A stretch of DNA of 25,430 bases. It comes from Lachnospiraceae bacterium UBA4711. GTDB lineage: Bacteria; Bacillota; Clostridia; Lachnospirales; Lachnospiraceae. Under the pieces are notes generated by a model. That model was given only the letters and a program-made list of their open reading frames with translations. It was not told where the DNA came from and searched no databases. Below are positions 15,052 to 24,148 of the stretch, piece after piece (within the stretch, counting starts at the first letter, position 1; each line of letters begins with the position of its first letter). Location of the stretch: assembly GCA_002404515.1 (NCBI GenBank), contig DHJV01000002.1, positions 1 through 25,430 of the forward strand, read 5' to 3'. The position numbers and the translations under genes were made by a program.

Positions 15052-15780
15052 ATGAAAACTGTACTTATCACCGGTGCTTCCCGCGGAATCGGCGAAGCCA
15101 CCTCTTATCAGCTGGCAAAAGAATACGACTGCATTGCCATCATGAGCCGGAATACTGACGGGAAATTAAATGCCGTCGCGAACCGGATTCACACCTCAAC
15201 CAATTGTGAATGTATTCCATTTACCGGGGATGTGTCAGACTTCGCATTTGTCGAAGAATGTGTCCAGACACTTGCCGCGTCCGGGCATCCGGTTGATACG
15301 CTCGTCAATAACGCTGGTATCTCGCTCGTCGGGCTTTTTCAGGACATGACACCGGAGGAATTTGACCGTATCCTGCGCATCAATGTGACATCCGTATATA
15401 ATACCTGTCACGCTGTCATCCCGGATATGGTACGGAATCAACGGGGACGCATCCTGAATATCTCTTCCGTCTGGGGGCTGGTCGGTGCCTCGTGTGAAGT
15501 TGCCTATTCGGCAACGAAGGGTGCTATCAACAGTCTGACAATGGCGCTTGCGAAAGAACTTGCCCCAAGCCATATCGCGGTCAATGCGATCGCCTTTGGC
15601 GCAGTGGACACGACCATGAACGGTCATCTGTCAGCCGAGGAGAAGAAAGCTCTCTGTGAGGAAATCCCGGCAGAAAAAATGGCGGCTCCCGAAGAAGCCG
15701 CCGCCTGTATCTCACATATCTTGGCGATGCCGGATTATATGACCGGTGAAATATTGAAATTCGATGGTGGCTGGATCTAG
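15052..15780 (+). CDS. Short-chain dehydrogenase/reductase (FabG-like)
   Basis: NAD(P)-dependent classical SDR oxidoreductase of 242 residues. The nucleotide-binding motif TGASRGIGEA lies near 7-16, NNAG at 86-89, and the catalytic triad Ser139, Tyr152, Lys156 with the YSATK context; a GGW end follows the usual IxxDGG motif. The family includes FabG (3-oxoacyl-ACP reductase) and many sugar and alcohol dehydrogenases. It stands alone and is not in a fatty acid cluster, so the substrate is unknown. The start is ATG 15052 behind AAGGAGG; the frame extends 19 codons upstream without a ribosome site. It converges on the ABC permease gene with 14 bases between. Confidence 0.93.
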   Translation: MKTVLITGASRGIGEATSYQLAKEYDCIAIMSRNTDGKLNAVANRIHTSTNCECIPFTGDVSDFAFVEECVQTLAASGHPVDTLVNNAGISLVGLFQDMTPEEFDRILRINVTSVYNTCHAVIPDMVRNQRGRILNISSVWGLVGASCEVAYSATKGAINSLTMALAKELAPSHIAVNAIAFGAVDTTMNGHLSAEEKKALCEEIPAEKMAAPEEAAACISHILAMPDYMTGEILKFDGGWI

Positions 15781-15796
15781 CCGCCACTTTTCTTTT
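15766..15796 (+). terminator. Terminator at the SDR gene end, overlapping its last codons
   Basis: GGTGGC and GCCGCC pair (one G-U) around the stop codon, followed by ACTTTTCTTTT. The T-tract reaches the end of the convergent ABC permease gene. Confidence 0.65.
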
Positions 15797-17075
15797 AAGA
15801 ATCCTTCTTGCGCAGGTTCTTAATCGCCGTTGTAAGCTTGATTGGATTGCCATATCGCAGCGTCGAACTGCGGAAGATCTTGCCGCCGATCACGCCCATA
15901 AGTGCAACGGAAATATATAGAATTACTGCAGATACGACCACTTCCCACGTCTGCACATGTCCCATTGCCACGCGCGCAAACATCGCACTGTAAGAGCTGA
16001 ACGGCAGGAACGAGCAGACCTTCATCGCGATGCCATCCACGTTGTTCAGCTGGAACAGCACAACAAAATACACAATCATGATAACCATCTGTGCAGAGCC
16101 TGCGGACTTGTTCAAGTCCTCAATCTTCGATACCAGTGCACCGAGTGCACCATATATAAATGCATAGAACAGGAATCCGCCAATGCCGAATACCACAAAT
16201 ACAACCAATACATTGACCGGGATATCTAAGAACATTCCAAGATCAATGCCCCAGAAATCTTTGTTGTACTGGTACGAGCCAAGCAGACAGACCGCAATGA
16301 TTCCAGCCTGAAATACCGTTGCCACAGCACCGGCAAATACTTTGCCAAACAGCAATGCCGTCGAATCAGTACTTGTAACCAGAATCTCGATGGAGCGATT
16401 GCTCTTCTCATTTGTAACAGAAGAAGCAATACTCATACCATACATGATAATCAACATAAATATCAGAATCACAAGCACATAGCAGTACCAGTAATTCTGT
16501 GTGCTGTCCTTGCCAAGCACATGCTCGCCATGGGTAATCTCCTTGTAGGATGCCTCCATGAATTCGTCAAAATCCAAATGATTCTGCTGGCAATAGTCCA
16601 TCTTGACAAGCATGCCAAGATAACTGTCAAAAATATCCGTATCGGAATTATCCATGCTCTTGTTATATACATAATAATCGTAATCTGACAGCGAATGAAT
16701 CGAAAATCCAGCAACTGCTTTTTCATCTTCAACCGCTTTTTTCAAAGCATTCTCACTGTCATAGCTGACCAGATTGATTCCTGTTTCCATAGAATTCCAT
16801 GCCGAACCATCCACGTCAATGGTTAAAATCCCATCCGGATCGTAGACACCATATGTATGTTCTGCATCGCCCTCTACCGAAGAATCCGCCTCCTCTTTCG
16901 ATGAACTGTCCTCAACAGTAGTACCCTTCTTATCTCCGGAAACCGCATCCTTGATACGTGGCACAAACATGATACCCGCAGCCAGGACTGCAATCAGAAT
17001 TGTGGAAACCACATACGACTTGCTCTTAAAATAATTGTCCAGCTCAAACTTTAATATCGTGAAAAACTGCTTCAT
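15795..17075 (-). CDS. ABC-2 type transporter permease (NatB/YhaP-like)
   Basis: Membrane half of an ABC exporter, 426 residues. An N-terminal segment (about 18-38) is followed by a large extracytoplasmic domain (about 45-215, acidic and Ser/Asp-rich) and then five or six membrane spans from about 215 to 405, which is the NatB/ABC2_membrane_3 layout. The ATG 17075 lies behind AAAGGAGGTGG, one base after the stop of the ATPase gene, so the two form one transcript. NatAB relatives export sodium or antimicrobial peptides; the substrate here cannot be read from sequence. Confidence 0.93.
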   Translation of the reverse strand: MKQFFTILKFELDNYFKSKSYVVSTILIAVLAAGIMFVPRIKDAVSGDKKGTTVEDSSSKEEADSSVEGDAEHTYGVYDPDGILTIDVDGSAWNSMETGINLVSYDSENALKKAVEDEKAVAGFSIHSLSDYDYYVYNKSMDNSDTDIFDSYLGMLVKMDYCQQNHLDFDEFMEASYKEITHGEHVLGKDSTQNYWYCYVLVILIFMLIIMYGMSIASSVTNEKSNRSIEILVTSTDSTALLFGKVFAGAVATVFQAGIIAVCLLGSYQYNKDFWGIDLGMFLDIPVNVLVVFVVFGIGGFLFYAFIYGALGALVSKIEDLNKSAGSAQMVIMIVYFVVLFQLNNVDGIAMKVCSFLPFSSYSAMFARVAMGHVQTWEVVVSAVILYISVALMGVIGGKIFRSSTLRYGNPIKLTTAIKNLRKKDS

Positions 17076-17076
17076 G

Positions 17077-18024
17077 TTATACCACCTCCTTTTCTGCTTC
17101 TGTGTCTGGTTCTTCATCCCCGACACAGGAGATAAAGATATCATTTAAGGATGGCTCATATGCGCCAAACTGGTGAATTTCAACACCTGCCTGTTTGCAA
17201 ATGTCAAGTATCTGCCAGATATCGGTCTGTGGTTTCAGTTCCAGCACCACGTATTTCTTCGTCACACGCTCCACATTTGCGTAAGCAGATAACTTCTCCC
17301 GGCAGATTTCCGCCAGCTCCTGCGGACTGTAATTGTCTGCAGAAATCGTCTTTCTGCCGCGTCCGTATGTATCCTTGATGTCATCGAGATGTCCGGCTAA
17401 TACAACATCACCATGATTGATGATTGCAATATCCTCACAGAATTCTTCCACATAACTCATCTGATGGCTCGAGAAAATCACAATCCGTCCCTCGCGGATC
17501 AATTCCCTTATAACATTCTTCAACACCTGTGCATTGACCGGATCCAGGCCGGAAAATGGCTCATCCAGAATTACCAGCTGTGGCTCGCCAACCAGAGTTG
17601 CTGCAAGCTGTACTTTCTGCTGATTGCCCTTCGATAAGGTTTCTAAGTTCCGGTCAATATACTCAGATACATGCAGACGATCCAGCCATTTCACAGTACT
17701 CTCATTTGCCTGTTTCTTGTTCATGCCACGAAGCATTGCCAGATATACCATCTGGTCACGCACCTTTTTCTTCGGATAAAGCCCCCGTTCCTCCGGCAGA
17801 TACCCCACCTGGCTTGCCGTCGGTTGGAATGTCTTACCATCAAGCATGATCTCGCCGGAATTTGCATGAAATACATCCATGATGATACGGATGGTTGTCG
17901 TCTTGCCCGCACCGTTTCGTCCAAGCAGGCCAAGCGCGCGCCCGCTCTCTACTGTGAAGCTGATACCATGCAGGATCTCTTTGTCACCAAAGCTTTTTCT
18001 TATATCTTTTAATTCAAGCTTCAT
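17077..18024 (-). CDS. ABC transporter ATP-binding protein (NatA-like)
   Basis: ATPase of the exporter, 315 residues: Walker A GRNGAGKT (35-42), signature LSKGNQQK (a common variant of LSGGQ in this subfamily), Walker B LVILDEPFSGLDP, and the switch His in FSSHQM. The C-terminal extra domain (about 220-310) carries a DUF4162-type region (ISADNYSPQELAEICREKL, then LNDIFI) found in NatA-like proteins. It is the first gene of the two-gene unit, and a promoter with an inverted repeat lies upstream. Confidence 0.94.
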   Translation of the reverse strand: MKLELKDIRKSFGDKEILHGISFTVESGRALGLLGRNGAGKTTTIRIIMDVFHANSGEIMLDGKTFQPTASQVGYLPEERGLYPKKKVRDQMVYLAMLRGMNKKQANESTVKWLDRLHVSEYIDRNLETLSKGNQQKVQLAATLVGEPQLVILDEPFSGLDPVNAQVLKNVIRELIREGRIVIFSSHQMSYVEEFCEDIAIINHGDVVLAGHLDDIKDTYGRGRKTISADNYSPQELAEICREKLSAYANVERVTKKYVVLELKPQTDIWQILDICKQAGVEIHQFGAYEPSLNDIFISCVGDEEPDTEAEKEVV

Positions 18025-18071
18025 AATCGCTTCCCTCTTTCCTGTCTACCTGTTTTACTATTCGCTCATAC

Positions 18072-18140
18072 TATACAAATCGTTAAATTTGTATAAAAAT
18101 AACACGTTATCAATATAGCAGATACGGTTATCATTTACAA
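18072..18140 (-). promoter_or_regulatory. natAB-like promoter with inverted-repeat operator
   Basis: Minus strand: TTGTAA (18135-18140), 17-base spacer, TATATT (18112-18117). Downstream of the -10, at about +15 to +40, TATACAAAT (18072-18080) and ATTTGTATA (18087-18095) form a 9-bp-arm inverted repeat with a six-base centre. This may be the binding site of a dimeric repressor such as a GntR/YtrA-type protein; none is encoded nearby. It is also a possible leader hairpin. Confidence 0.6.
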
Positions 18141-18150
18141 CCATCTGCCT

Positions 18151-18183
18151 ATGCATTTCATCTGAATACCAGACAAAATGCAT
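18151..18183. repeat. Composite hairpin between the phosphate transporter and ABC genes
   Basis: ATGCATTT and AAATGCAT pair around an inner TCTG/CAGA stem with a CA/CA internal mismatch. There is no clear U-tract, so terminator function for the phosphate transporter gene is only possible. The motif TACCAGACA also recurs at about 18216. No gene is seen between 18025 and 18263. Confidence 0.4.
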
Positions 18184-18263
18184 GTTTATTGAAAACGTGT
18201 TTTTTTATCGATTACCAGACACCTATGTGACAACACCTGCGTGCCTCCCCCGGTTTTCACCGC

Positions 18264-20036
18264 TTATGGCAACGCATACTTCTGCTCATAGGCTCTGTAC
18301 TGTTCATCGTACCACTTTGCATCCTGCTCTTTTACTTCCTTGCGGTGCTCATGTGCATCCAGTTCATCGTCCTCCACCTGAATCACGCAGGTTGCGATAT
18401 TCGAACAGTGGTCTGAGATACGCTCATACGTATCTGAGATATCAGACAGGCTGAGGCCAAGTTCAATCGTGCATTTGCCCTTGCGCAGACGCTTGACATG
18501 ACGTTTTTTAAGCTCCTGGTTCATATCATCCATAAGCTCTTCGAGCGGCTGTACAAGTGCTGCCTTGTAACGGTCATTTTGTTCGAATGCATCGACCGTC
18601 ATCTTCAGGATATCGTTCAATGCCTTGCTGTAAACAGCAAGTTCATCCATCGCTTTCTTGGAGAAGATCAGTTCTTTCTTATGCATCTGCTCCACTGCCA
18701 GCAATATATTCACCGCCAGATCAGAGATACGTTCAATATCTCCAATCGAATGAAGCATCAGTGATAATTTATGTCCATCTTCCTTTGACAGATCCTTCGT
18801 AGATAACCGGAGCAGATATGTGCCAAGCTGATCTTCGTATTTATCAACGGTATCTTCTTCCTTACGGATTCGTTCTGCTGTTTCCTCATCATATGCGGTA
18901 AGTAAGCCAACTGCACGTCCAACCGATTTCATCGAAAGCTCTGCCATCGCAGAAGCAACCTTCTGGCACTGCATGATTGCAAACCCAGGTCTCTCCAGGA
19001 ACACCGGATCAAGAAGCTGCAATACCTTATCATGCTTGCTAAGCTCATCCTCTTCCTCATCGTCATCCTTGATCGTCTTCACAGCAAGAAACTCCAGGAA
19101 TCCGGAAAGTGGAAGCAGAACTATGGTCGCCGCAACATTAAAGATGGAATGGATTGTTGCGATTCCAACCTCATTTGCTGCCTTCGGCAGGAATGAATAA
19201 TGCACAAACGCATTGGAAATATAAAATGCTAACATGAATACAACCGTTCCGATTACATTGAAGTAAAAATGAACCGCTGCCGCACGTTTCGCATCCTTGC
19301 TGGCACCGACACTCGAAAGCATCGCGGTTGTACAGCTGCCGATATTCTGTCCCATGATAATCGGCAGAGCAAGCGCATAGGAAACTGCTCCTGTGGAACA
19401 GAGTGCCTGCAGAATACCAACCGATACCGAAGAGGACTGCATGATCGTTGTCAACACAAAACCTGCAATGACACCGAGAAGCGGGTTCTCAAACTTCGTC
19501 AGAATGTGTGTAAACGCCGGAACATCCTTGAGCGGCTCCACTGCCGAACTCATCGCGGTCATACCATACATCAAAATCGCAAATCCAAGTAAGATTGTTC
19601 CAATGTTATGCTTCTTCTCACTCTTACAAAATACAACTAAAATCGCTCCGATCACAGCCAGAATTGGTGTGAACGATGTCGGCTTCAACATCTGAAGGAA
19701 GAAGCTTCCTCCATCAATACCGGAGAGGGACAGCAGCCATGAGGTTGCCGTTGTACCGATATTCGCACCCATAATAATGCCGACTGCCTGATTGAGCTTC
19801 ATAATTCCTGAGTTAACGAATCCGACGACCATAACTGTCGTTGCACCGGACGACTGGATCACTGCCGTTACTCCTGCTCCGAGCAAAACAGCAGACCACT
19901 TATTGGAGGTAAGGCGTTCCAGAACCTTTTCCAGCTTACCACCTGACATCTTCGCCAGCGCATCTCCCATTATATGCATACCATATAGAAACAATGCGAG
20001 ACCACCGATCATGGATAGAACGTCAAAAATATCCAT
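18264..20036 (-). CDS. Na+/phosphate cotransporter with C-terminal PhoU domain
   Basis: Type II Na/Pi cotransporter (NptA/YjbB family), 590 residues. The membrane part (about 1-310) holds the two inverted Na_Pi repeats with the QSSGATT motif near 61-67 and QSSSVSV near 200-206. The soluble C-terminal part (about 340-565) is a PhoU-like helical domain thought to sense or control phosphate flux. Known relatives import phosphate or, in YjbB, export it. The gene lies 66 bases downstream of a sensor kinase gene with no terminator visible, so it is probably co-transcribed with that two-component pair. The ATG follows AGGAG at six bases. Confidence 0.93.
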   Translation of the reverse strand: MDIFDVLSMIGGLALFLYGMHIMGDALAKMSGGKLEKVLERLTSNKWSAVLLGAGVTAVIQSSGATTVMVVGFVNSGIMKLNQAVGIIMGANIGTTATSWLLSLSGIDGGSFFLQMLKPTSFTPILAVIGAILVVFCKSEKKHNIGTILLGFAILMYGMTAMSSAVEPLKDVPAFTHILTKFENPLLGVIAGFVLTTIMQSSSVSVGILQALCSTGAVSYALALPIIMGQNIGSCTTAMLSSVGASKDAKRAAAVHFYFNVIGTVVFMLAFYISNAFVHYSFLPKAANEVGIATIHSIFNVAATIVLLPLSGFLEFLAVKTIKDDDEEEDELSKHDKVLQLLDPVFLERPGFAIMQCQKVASAMAELSMKSVGRAVGLLTAYDEETAERIRKEEDTVDKYEDQLGTYLLRLSTKDLSKEDGHKLSLMLHSIGDIERISDLAVNILLAVEQMHKKELIFSKKAMDELAVYSKALNDILKMTVDAFEQNDRYKAALVQPLEELMDDMNQELKKRHVKRLRKGKCTIELGLSLSDISDTYERISDHCSNIATCVIQVEDDELDAHEHRKEVKEQDAKWYDEQYRAYEQKYALP

Positions 20037-20102
20037 CTTTTTCTCCTATTCTCTCTATCGACATTTTATAAGCTGGTCTGCCGGATTTTACCCAAATTTC
20101 AC

Positions 20103-22451
20103 CTAATTTTTACAGTTTCCAGCCTTTAACAATAATACAACCTTGAAGAGGTCTCCGTCAATCATTATTTCCACTTTGCCGTTCTGTAATTCCATCAGGC
20201 TCTGTGCAATGGAAAGTCCGAGTCCATTGCCTTCTGTATTTCTCGAACGGTCGCCACGTACAAACCGTTCCTTTAATTCATCGCCGGAGATGTTGAGTGG
20301 CTCCTTCGAAATGTTCTTAAAGGTCACTGTGATCTCTCCCTGCTCTGCCTCGTCAATATCAATGTATACCCGGCTGTCTGGCTGGGCGTATTTGATGATA
20401 TTTCCGATCAGATTATCAAACACACGCCACAGATGTCTGCCATCTGCCATCACGTGGCTGTCCGCCTGTTCACCATATTTCTTCGTCAGATGATTCGTCA
20501 CAACCGGCTGCAATTTGCATGCTGCAAGCCGCTCTTCGAACTCACCAAGTGCCTGCTCTAAGAGCATTTCCACATCGGTCGGCTCCATATGGACCTCGAC
20601 ATTTCCCGTAGATGCCTTGCTCGCCTCGATCAGATCCTCGATCAGCTTCTTGAGCCGTGCGGACTGCCGCTGCAACACCTCCAGATATTCTGCTTCCTTA
20701 TCGCTAAGATCTCCCTCTTTGGAGAGGATATCTACATAATTAATAATGGATGTAAGCGGTGTCTTGATATCATGGGAAACGTTCGTGATAAGCTCCGTCT
20801 TCATCCGCTCACTCTTCATCCGCTCTGCCACTGCCACGCGCACGCTGTCCTGAATGCAGTTTAATGTCTCACCATGTGCTGCAAATTCCGGCAGCATATG
20901 TGTTGTGTCGATCTTATAATCCGTCTCGCCGTCCGCGATCTTCTTCGCGCCATCCTTCAACTGATACATCTGCACGATCACGCGGATCAGGAATACCGCA
21001 AGTAAAGCTGCACATACCAGATCCAACACGATTGCCAGTCCAACAGAACCACTCGTTACAACGAGAATAAAACGAAGCAATACAATTCCGATCAGTCCGC
21101 CAAGCCATTTCCAATAGAGGTTAAAATGTCTTCCGAGGAAACAGAATAACTCCCGAAGCTTGCGGAACACCCATTTTACAACCCACACAAACAATTTACA
21201 CAACCGCCAGATCACTGTATTTGCAAACATTGCCCAGCCGGAAGCCTTGAGCCGTGTCGCTGTCGTCATCAGGAACGGCGGAATCAGGAACGCTACAACC
21301 GCCGTGCAGATAGATGCAAGGAAGATTTCATCCCGTGTGGAATAGATATACCACGTAAACAGATTAATTCCACATGCAACAAGTCCAACCGCGATTGCAA
21401 TAAATACGTCATATGGTATCCGGTCGAATAAATTGCAGGTGATTGTCTCCTGTCCTTTCCGGTGTCCGGATGCAGCGATCAGGAATCCACCCATGATAAA
21501 GATCAAAATCAGCGAAACAGCAAACACGTAAGGTGCCATATTCACAATTGGCTTACAATAACGAAGCACTACAGAATTCGCATAGAGATCCCTGGCTGTC
21601 ATGTTTGATTTCACATAGACATACATTGTATATGAGACCGGGGCGGAAAGCTCGAGTTCCTGTGTGATCGTTCCATCGCTCCCGAACGAAATATCTATGC
21701 ACTGGATATCACCATCTCCCAATTTCTTAGTTGCACGCTCCAACGCCTTTGTGTACCCTTCATCGTTGGAAAGATAATAGACAAAATCCGTATCATCCAA
21801 ATAAATATATGGGTTCGAATAATCGTCATCATAACTGATACCAAGATCGTCAAATGAAATATTACTCCAATCAACATACATATCCTGTATCGTACTTGGG
21901 ATCTGCATTTCCAAAGAAAAAACATCCGCATCTTCCTCATATGCAGCCCTGTCATCATAGCTGTACTCATCCGGTACATAATTTTCTTTCCAGAACTCAA
22001 TAATATCCGGCAGGGATAATCGATAGCTGAAACTGGATGTTCCCTCAAACATCTGTATCTGCTGTGACAACACTTCATGGAACTGATAATCCTTCGACTC
22101 ATAGTTTTCAAGTGTCGGATATTTCTTCGTATCCTCCGGCACGATTTTGAAGAAGAAGTTGCTGTTTTCCTCTGCAAAATAATCCTTATAATACCGGACT
22201 GTGTGATTCTCCTGTGCATCTGCTTCACTTTGCAGATACGCCTGATAATAATCGCTTGCCCGGCTTGCGGAATCATCTACCATCCGCCCCAGGAACTCGT
22301 CGTAGATGGCTTCTCCCTGCATCCGGCGGGTCGTACCGTAGGAAAGTGCTGTTGACACGACAACACCAGAAACTACGGTTGCAAGAATCGATACCGAAAG
22401 CAGGATTGCCGCAACCACCTTTGCCACTGCGTTTTTCTTTAATTTCTCCAT
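20103..22451 (-). CDS. Large membrane sensor histidine kinase
   Basis: A 782-residue kinase, longer than usual. TM1 is at about 12-35; an extracytoplasmic acidic and Tyr-rich domain follows (about 40-300); then several more membrane spans: about 308-328, 350-370, 376-398, 450-470 and 472-495. A short linker, HAMP-like, leads to the HisKA domain with His560 in VSHDIKTPL and to the ATPase domain with the N-box (FDNLIGN) and the GNGLGLSIAQ G-box. The start is ATG 22451, four bases after the response regulator stop codon and behind GGAAGGA. The sensed signal is unknown; the extra spans suggest a membrane or wall signal. Confidence 0.93.
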   Translation of the reverse strand: MEKLKKNAVAKVVAAILLSVSILATVVSGVVVSTALSYGTTRRMQGEAIYDEFLGRMVDDSASRASDYYQAYLQSEADAQENHTVRYYKDYFAEENSNFFFKIVPEDTKKYPTLENYESKDYQFHEVLSQQIQMFEGTSSFSYRLSLPDIIEFWKENYVPDEYSYDDRAAYEEDADVFSLEMQIPSTIQDMYVDWSNISFDDLGISYDDDYSNPYIYLDDTDFVYYLSNDEGYTKALERATKKLGDGDIQCIDISFGSDGTITQELELSAPVSYTMYVYVKSNMTARDLYANSVVLRYCKPIVNMAPYVFAVSLILIFIMGGFLIAASGHRKGQETITCNLFDRIPYDVFIAIAVGLVACGINLFTWYIYSTRDEIFLASICTAVVAFLIPPFLMTTATRLKASGWAMFANTVIWRLCKLFVWVVKWVFRKLRELFCFLGRHFNLYWKWLGGLIGIVLLRFILVVTSGSVGLAIVLDLVCAALLAVFLIRVIVQMYQLKDGAKKIADGETDYKIDTTHMLPEFAAHGETLNCIQDSVRVAVAERMKSERMKTELITNVSHDIKTPLTSIINYVDILSKEGDLSDKEAEYLEVLQRQSARLKKLIEDLIEASKASTGNVEVHMEPTDVEMLLEQALGEFEERLAACKLQPVVTNHLTKKYGEQADSHVMADGRHLWRVFDNLIGNIIKYAQPDSRVYIDIDEAEQGEITVTFKNISKEPLNISGDELKERFVRGDRSRNTEGNGLGLSIAQSLMELQNGKVEIMIDGDLFKVVLLLKAGNCKN

Positions 22452-22455
22452 TTTA

Positions 22456-23154
22456 TCATTCCTTCCCAAACATATACCCTTGTCCCCAGACTACCTTGAT
22501 GTAGCGTGGTTCCGAAGGATCTGCCTCGATTTTTTCACGCAAGTGGCGAATGTGTACTGCAACGGTGCCCTCCTGTCCAAACGGAGCATCCTCCCAGACA
22601 GCGCGATAAATATCCTTCGGTGCATACACCGTATTCGGATGTTCCATCAGGAATTTCAGAATCGCATATTCCGTCTTGGTCAGATTCACAGGCTCTCCAT
22701 CAATCGTAACCTTCTTCGCCTTGTCATCCAGACAAACGCCGCCAAACTCGAGCGTATCTGCCTCCGGTTCCTTCGGGACATTTCCACCAAGCATCATGTA
22801 ACGGCGAAGCTGTGCTTTCACTCTTGCGATCATAACAACCGGGTTAAACGGTTTGGTAATATAGTCGTCCGCACCGACGGAAAGTCCGAGAATCTTGTCC
22901 GTATCCTCACTTTTCGCTGTGAGCAGGATAACCGGGACATTGGAAGTCTTGCGAATCTCGTTCATCGCTGTGATGCCGTCCATCACCGGCATCATGATGT
23001 CCATCAGCACAAGCTGCACATCCTCTGTTTTCAGCTTCTCGCATGCCTCCTGTCCGTTGTACGCTTTCGTCACCTGGTACCCTTCTGCAGACAGGTAAAT
23101 GCCAAGTGCCTCCACGATATCCTTCTCATCATCACAGACTAAAATGTTATACAT
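22456..23154 (-). CDS. OmpR/PhoB-family response regulator
   Basis: Partner of the kinase downstream. The receiver domain (1-115) has Asp9, phosphorylation site Asp52 in LMDIMMPVMDG, Thr79 and Lys101 in ITKPF; the winged-helix DNA-binding domain (about 130-232) has the typical VNLTKTEYAILKFLMEHPN stretch and the recognition helix VAVHIRHLREKIE. Length 232 is standard. ATG 23154 follows GAGGAG; an open frame 13 codons upstream lacks a site. The gene lies just before the kinase gene, and the Na/Pi transporter after the kinase, which suggests one operon, perhaps phosphate- or envelope-related (inference). A 9-bp inverted repeat precedes it. Confidence 0.96.
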   Translation of the reverse strand: MYNILVCDDEKDIVEALGIYLSAEGYQVTKAYNGQEACEKLKTEDVQLVLMDIMMPVMDGITAMNEIRKTSNVPVILLTAKSEDTDKILGLSVGADDYITKPFNPVVMIARVKAQLRRYMMLGGNVPKEPEADTLEFGGVCLDDKAKKVTIDGEPVNLTKTEYAILKFLMEHPNTVYAPKDIYRAVWEDAPFGQEGTVAVHIRHLREKIEADPSEPRYIKVVWGQGYMFGKE

Positions 23155-23191
23155 ATTGTTCTCCTCTTCCCAATCGGTAATCTCCGACCAC

Positions 23192-23226
23192 ACAGGTATC
23201 CCTGTTGTTATGATACCTGTATTATC
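23192..23226 (-). promoter_or_regulatory. Putative promoter and inverted repeat before the response regulator
   Basis: ACAGGTATC (23192-23200) and GATACCTGT (23212-23220) form a 9-bp inverted repeat with an 11-base centre, about 38 bases upstream of the start codon. On the minus strand TGCGATAAT just before it (GATAAT 23221-23226) resembles an extended -10; the -35 is poor. It could be an autoregulatory operator or a leader hairpin. Confidence 0.5.
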
Positions 23227-23272
23227 GCAAAATGAATTTTAAGATACTAGATTTCATATATTTAAGATTTTA

Positions 23273-24127
23273 TTAAGAACGTTTCATTTCCTTTCGATCC
23301 TGCAGCGCAGGAAATGCCTTTCGGATCTTTGCCACATCGTTTTGTATGTCATATACGAGCAGTTTTTCTTCCATGCACGAATCCCAGAGACGGGTTTCTT
23401 TCACCGGTACGAGCAGGCTGCCATCCGGTGCATATATGCCGGAATCCCCGGAATAATACTGGTCATCCATACTGCCACAGCAGTTCACCCCTGCCACATA
23501 GCACTGATTCTCGATGGCACGTGCGGTAAGAAGCGCCTTCCAATGTGACGCGCGTGAAGCAGGCCAGTTTGCAGGTACAATGAAAATTTCAGTCTCCGGC
23601 ACCATCGCCCGGAACTGTTCCGGAAAACGAAGATCATAACAGATGCCAAGTCCCGCCTGAAACTCTCCAAGTGTTCCGGTACAAAGCGTCGTTCCTCCTT
23701 GGAAATGTGCATGTTCCTCTCCATAGGAAAATGGATGGATCTTTGCAAAATCCATTGCAACGCTGCCATCCGGCGTTACGATTGAATAGTGGTTCTCGCA
23801 AAGCGGTTCCGTCTTTTTCACCCAGCCGATACCGATCGTCTTGTGATGCCGCCTCGCGAGAGCCGCTATCTGCGCAAGCGTCCAGCCGGTTGTTGATAAT
23901 TTCTCTATTGTTGTTGGAGCGCCATGCATTTGCCCACAGAATCGCATCGGATCGTCCGATTGACAGACCTCCGCCGTCACATCGGTATGCATCGAGAACC
24001 CTGTCAGACTCATCTCCGGAAACAGTACAACCTCCGCATCCGCGGACGCAAGAAATGCTTCCGCACGGTTGAAATTCGCATGCTTGTCTTCCCATATGAT
24101 ATTCGTTTGTGCCAGTGCAATCCGCAT
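23273..24127 (-). CDS. Carbon-nitrogen hydrolase (nitrilase superfamily; Nit2/YafV-like)
   Basis: Cytoplasmic amidohydrolase of 284 residues with the full catalytic set: Glu38 in FPEMSLTGF, Lys129 in FAKIHPFSYGEE and Cys163 in GICYDLRFPE. The sequence around the motifs resembles omega-amidase (Nit2, YafV) more than true nitrilases, so a likely reaction is hydrolysis of alpha-ketoglutaramate or a similar amide; the substrate is not proven. It follows the alpha/beta hydrolase gene by 21 bases on the same strand. The ATG has a weak ribosome site (GGAGGTAGACAGAAC about 11 bases before). No terminator is visible between it and the response regulator gene. Confidence 0.93.
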   Translation of the reverse strand: MRIALAQTNIIWEDKHANFNRAEAFLASADAEVVLFPEMSLTGFSMHTDVTAEVCQSDDPMRFCGQMHGAPTTIEKLSTTGWTLAQIAALARRHHKTIGIGWVKKTEPLCENHYSIVTPDGSVAMDFAKIHPFSYGEEHAHFQGGTTLCTGTLGEFQAGLGICYDLRFPEQFRAMVPETEIFIVPANWPASRASHWKALLTARAIENQCYVAGVNCCGSMDDQYYSGDSGIYAPDGSLLVPVKETRLWDSCMEEKLLVYDIQNDVAKIRKAFPALQDRKEMKRS

Positions 24128-24148
24128 GTTCTGTCTACCTCCAGACTT

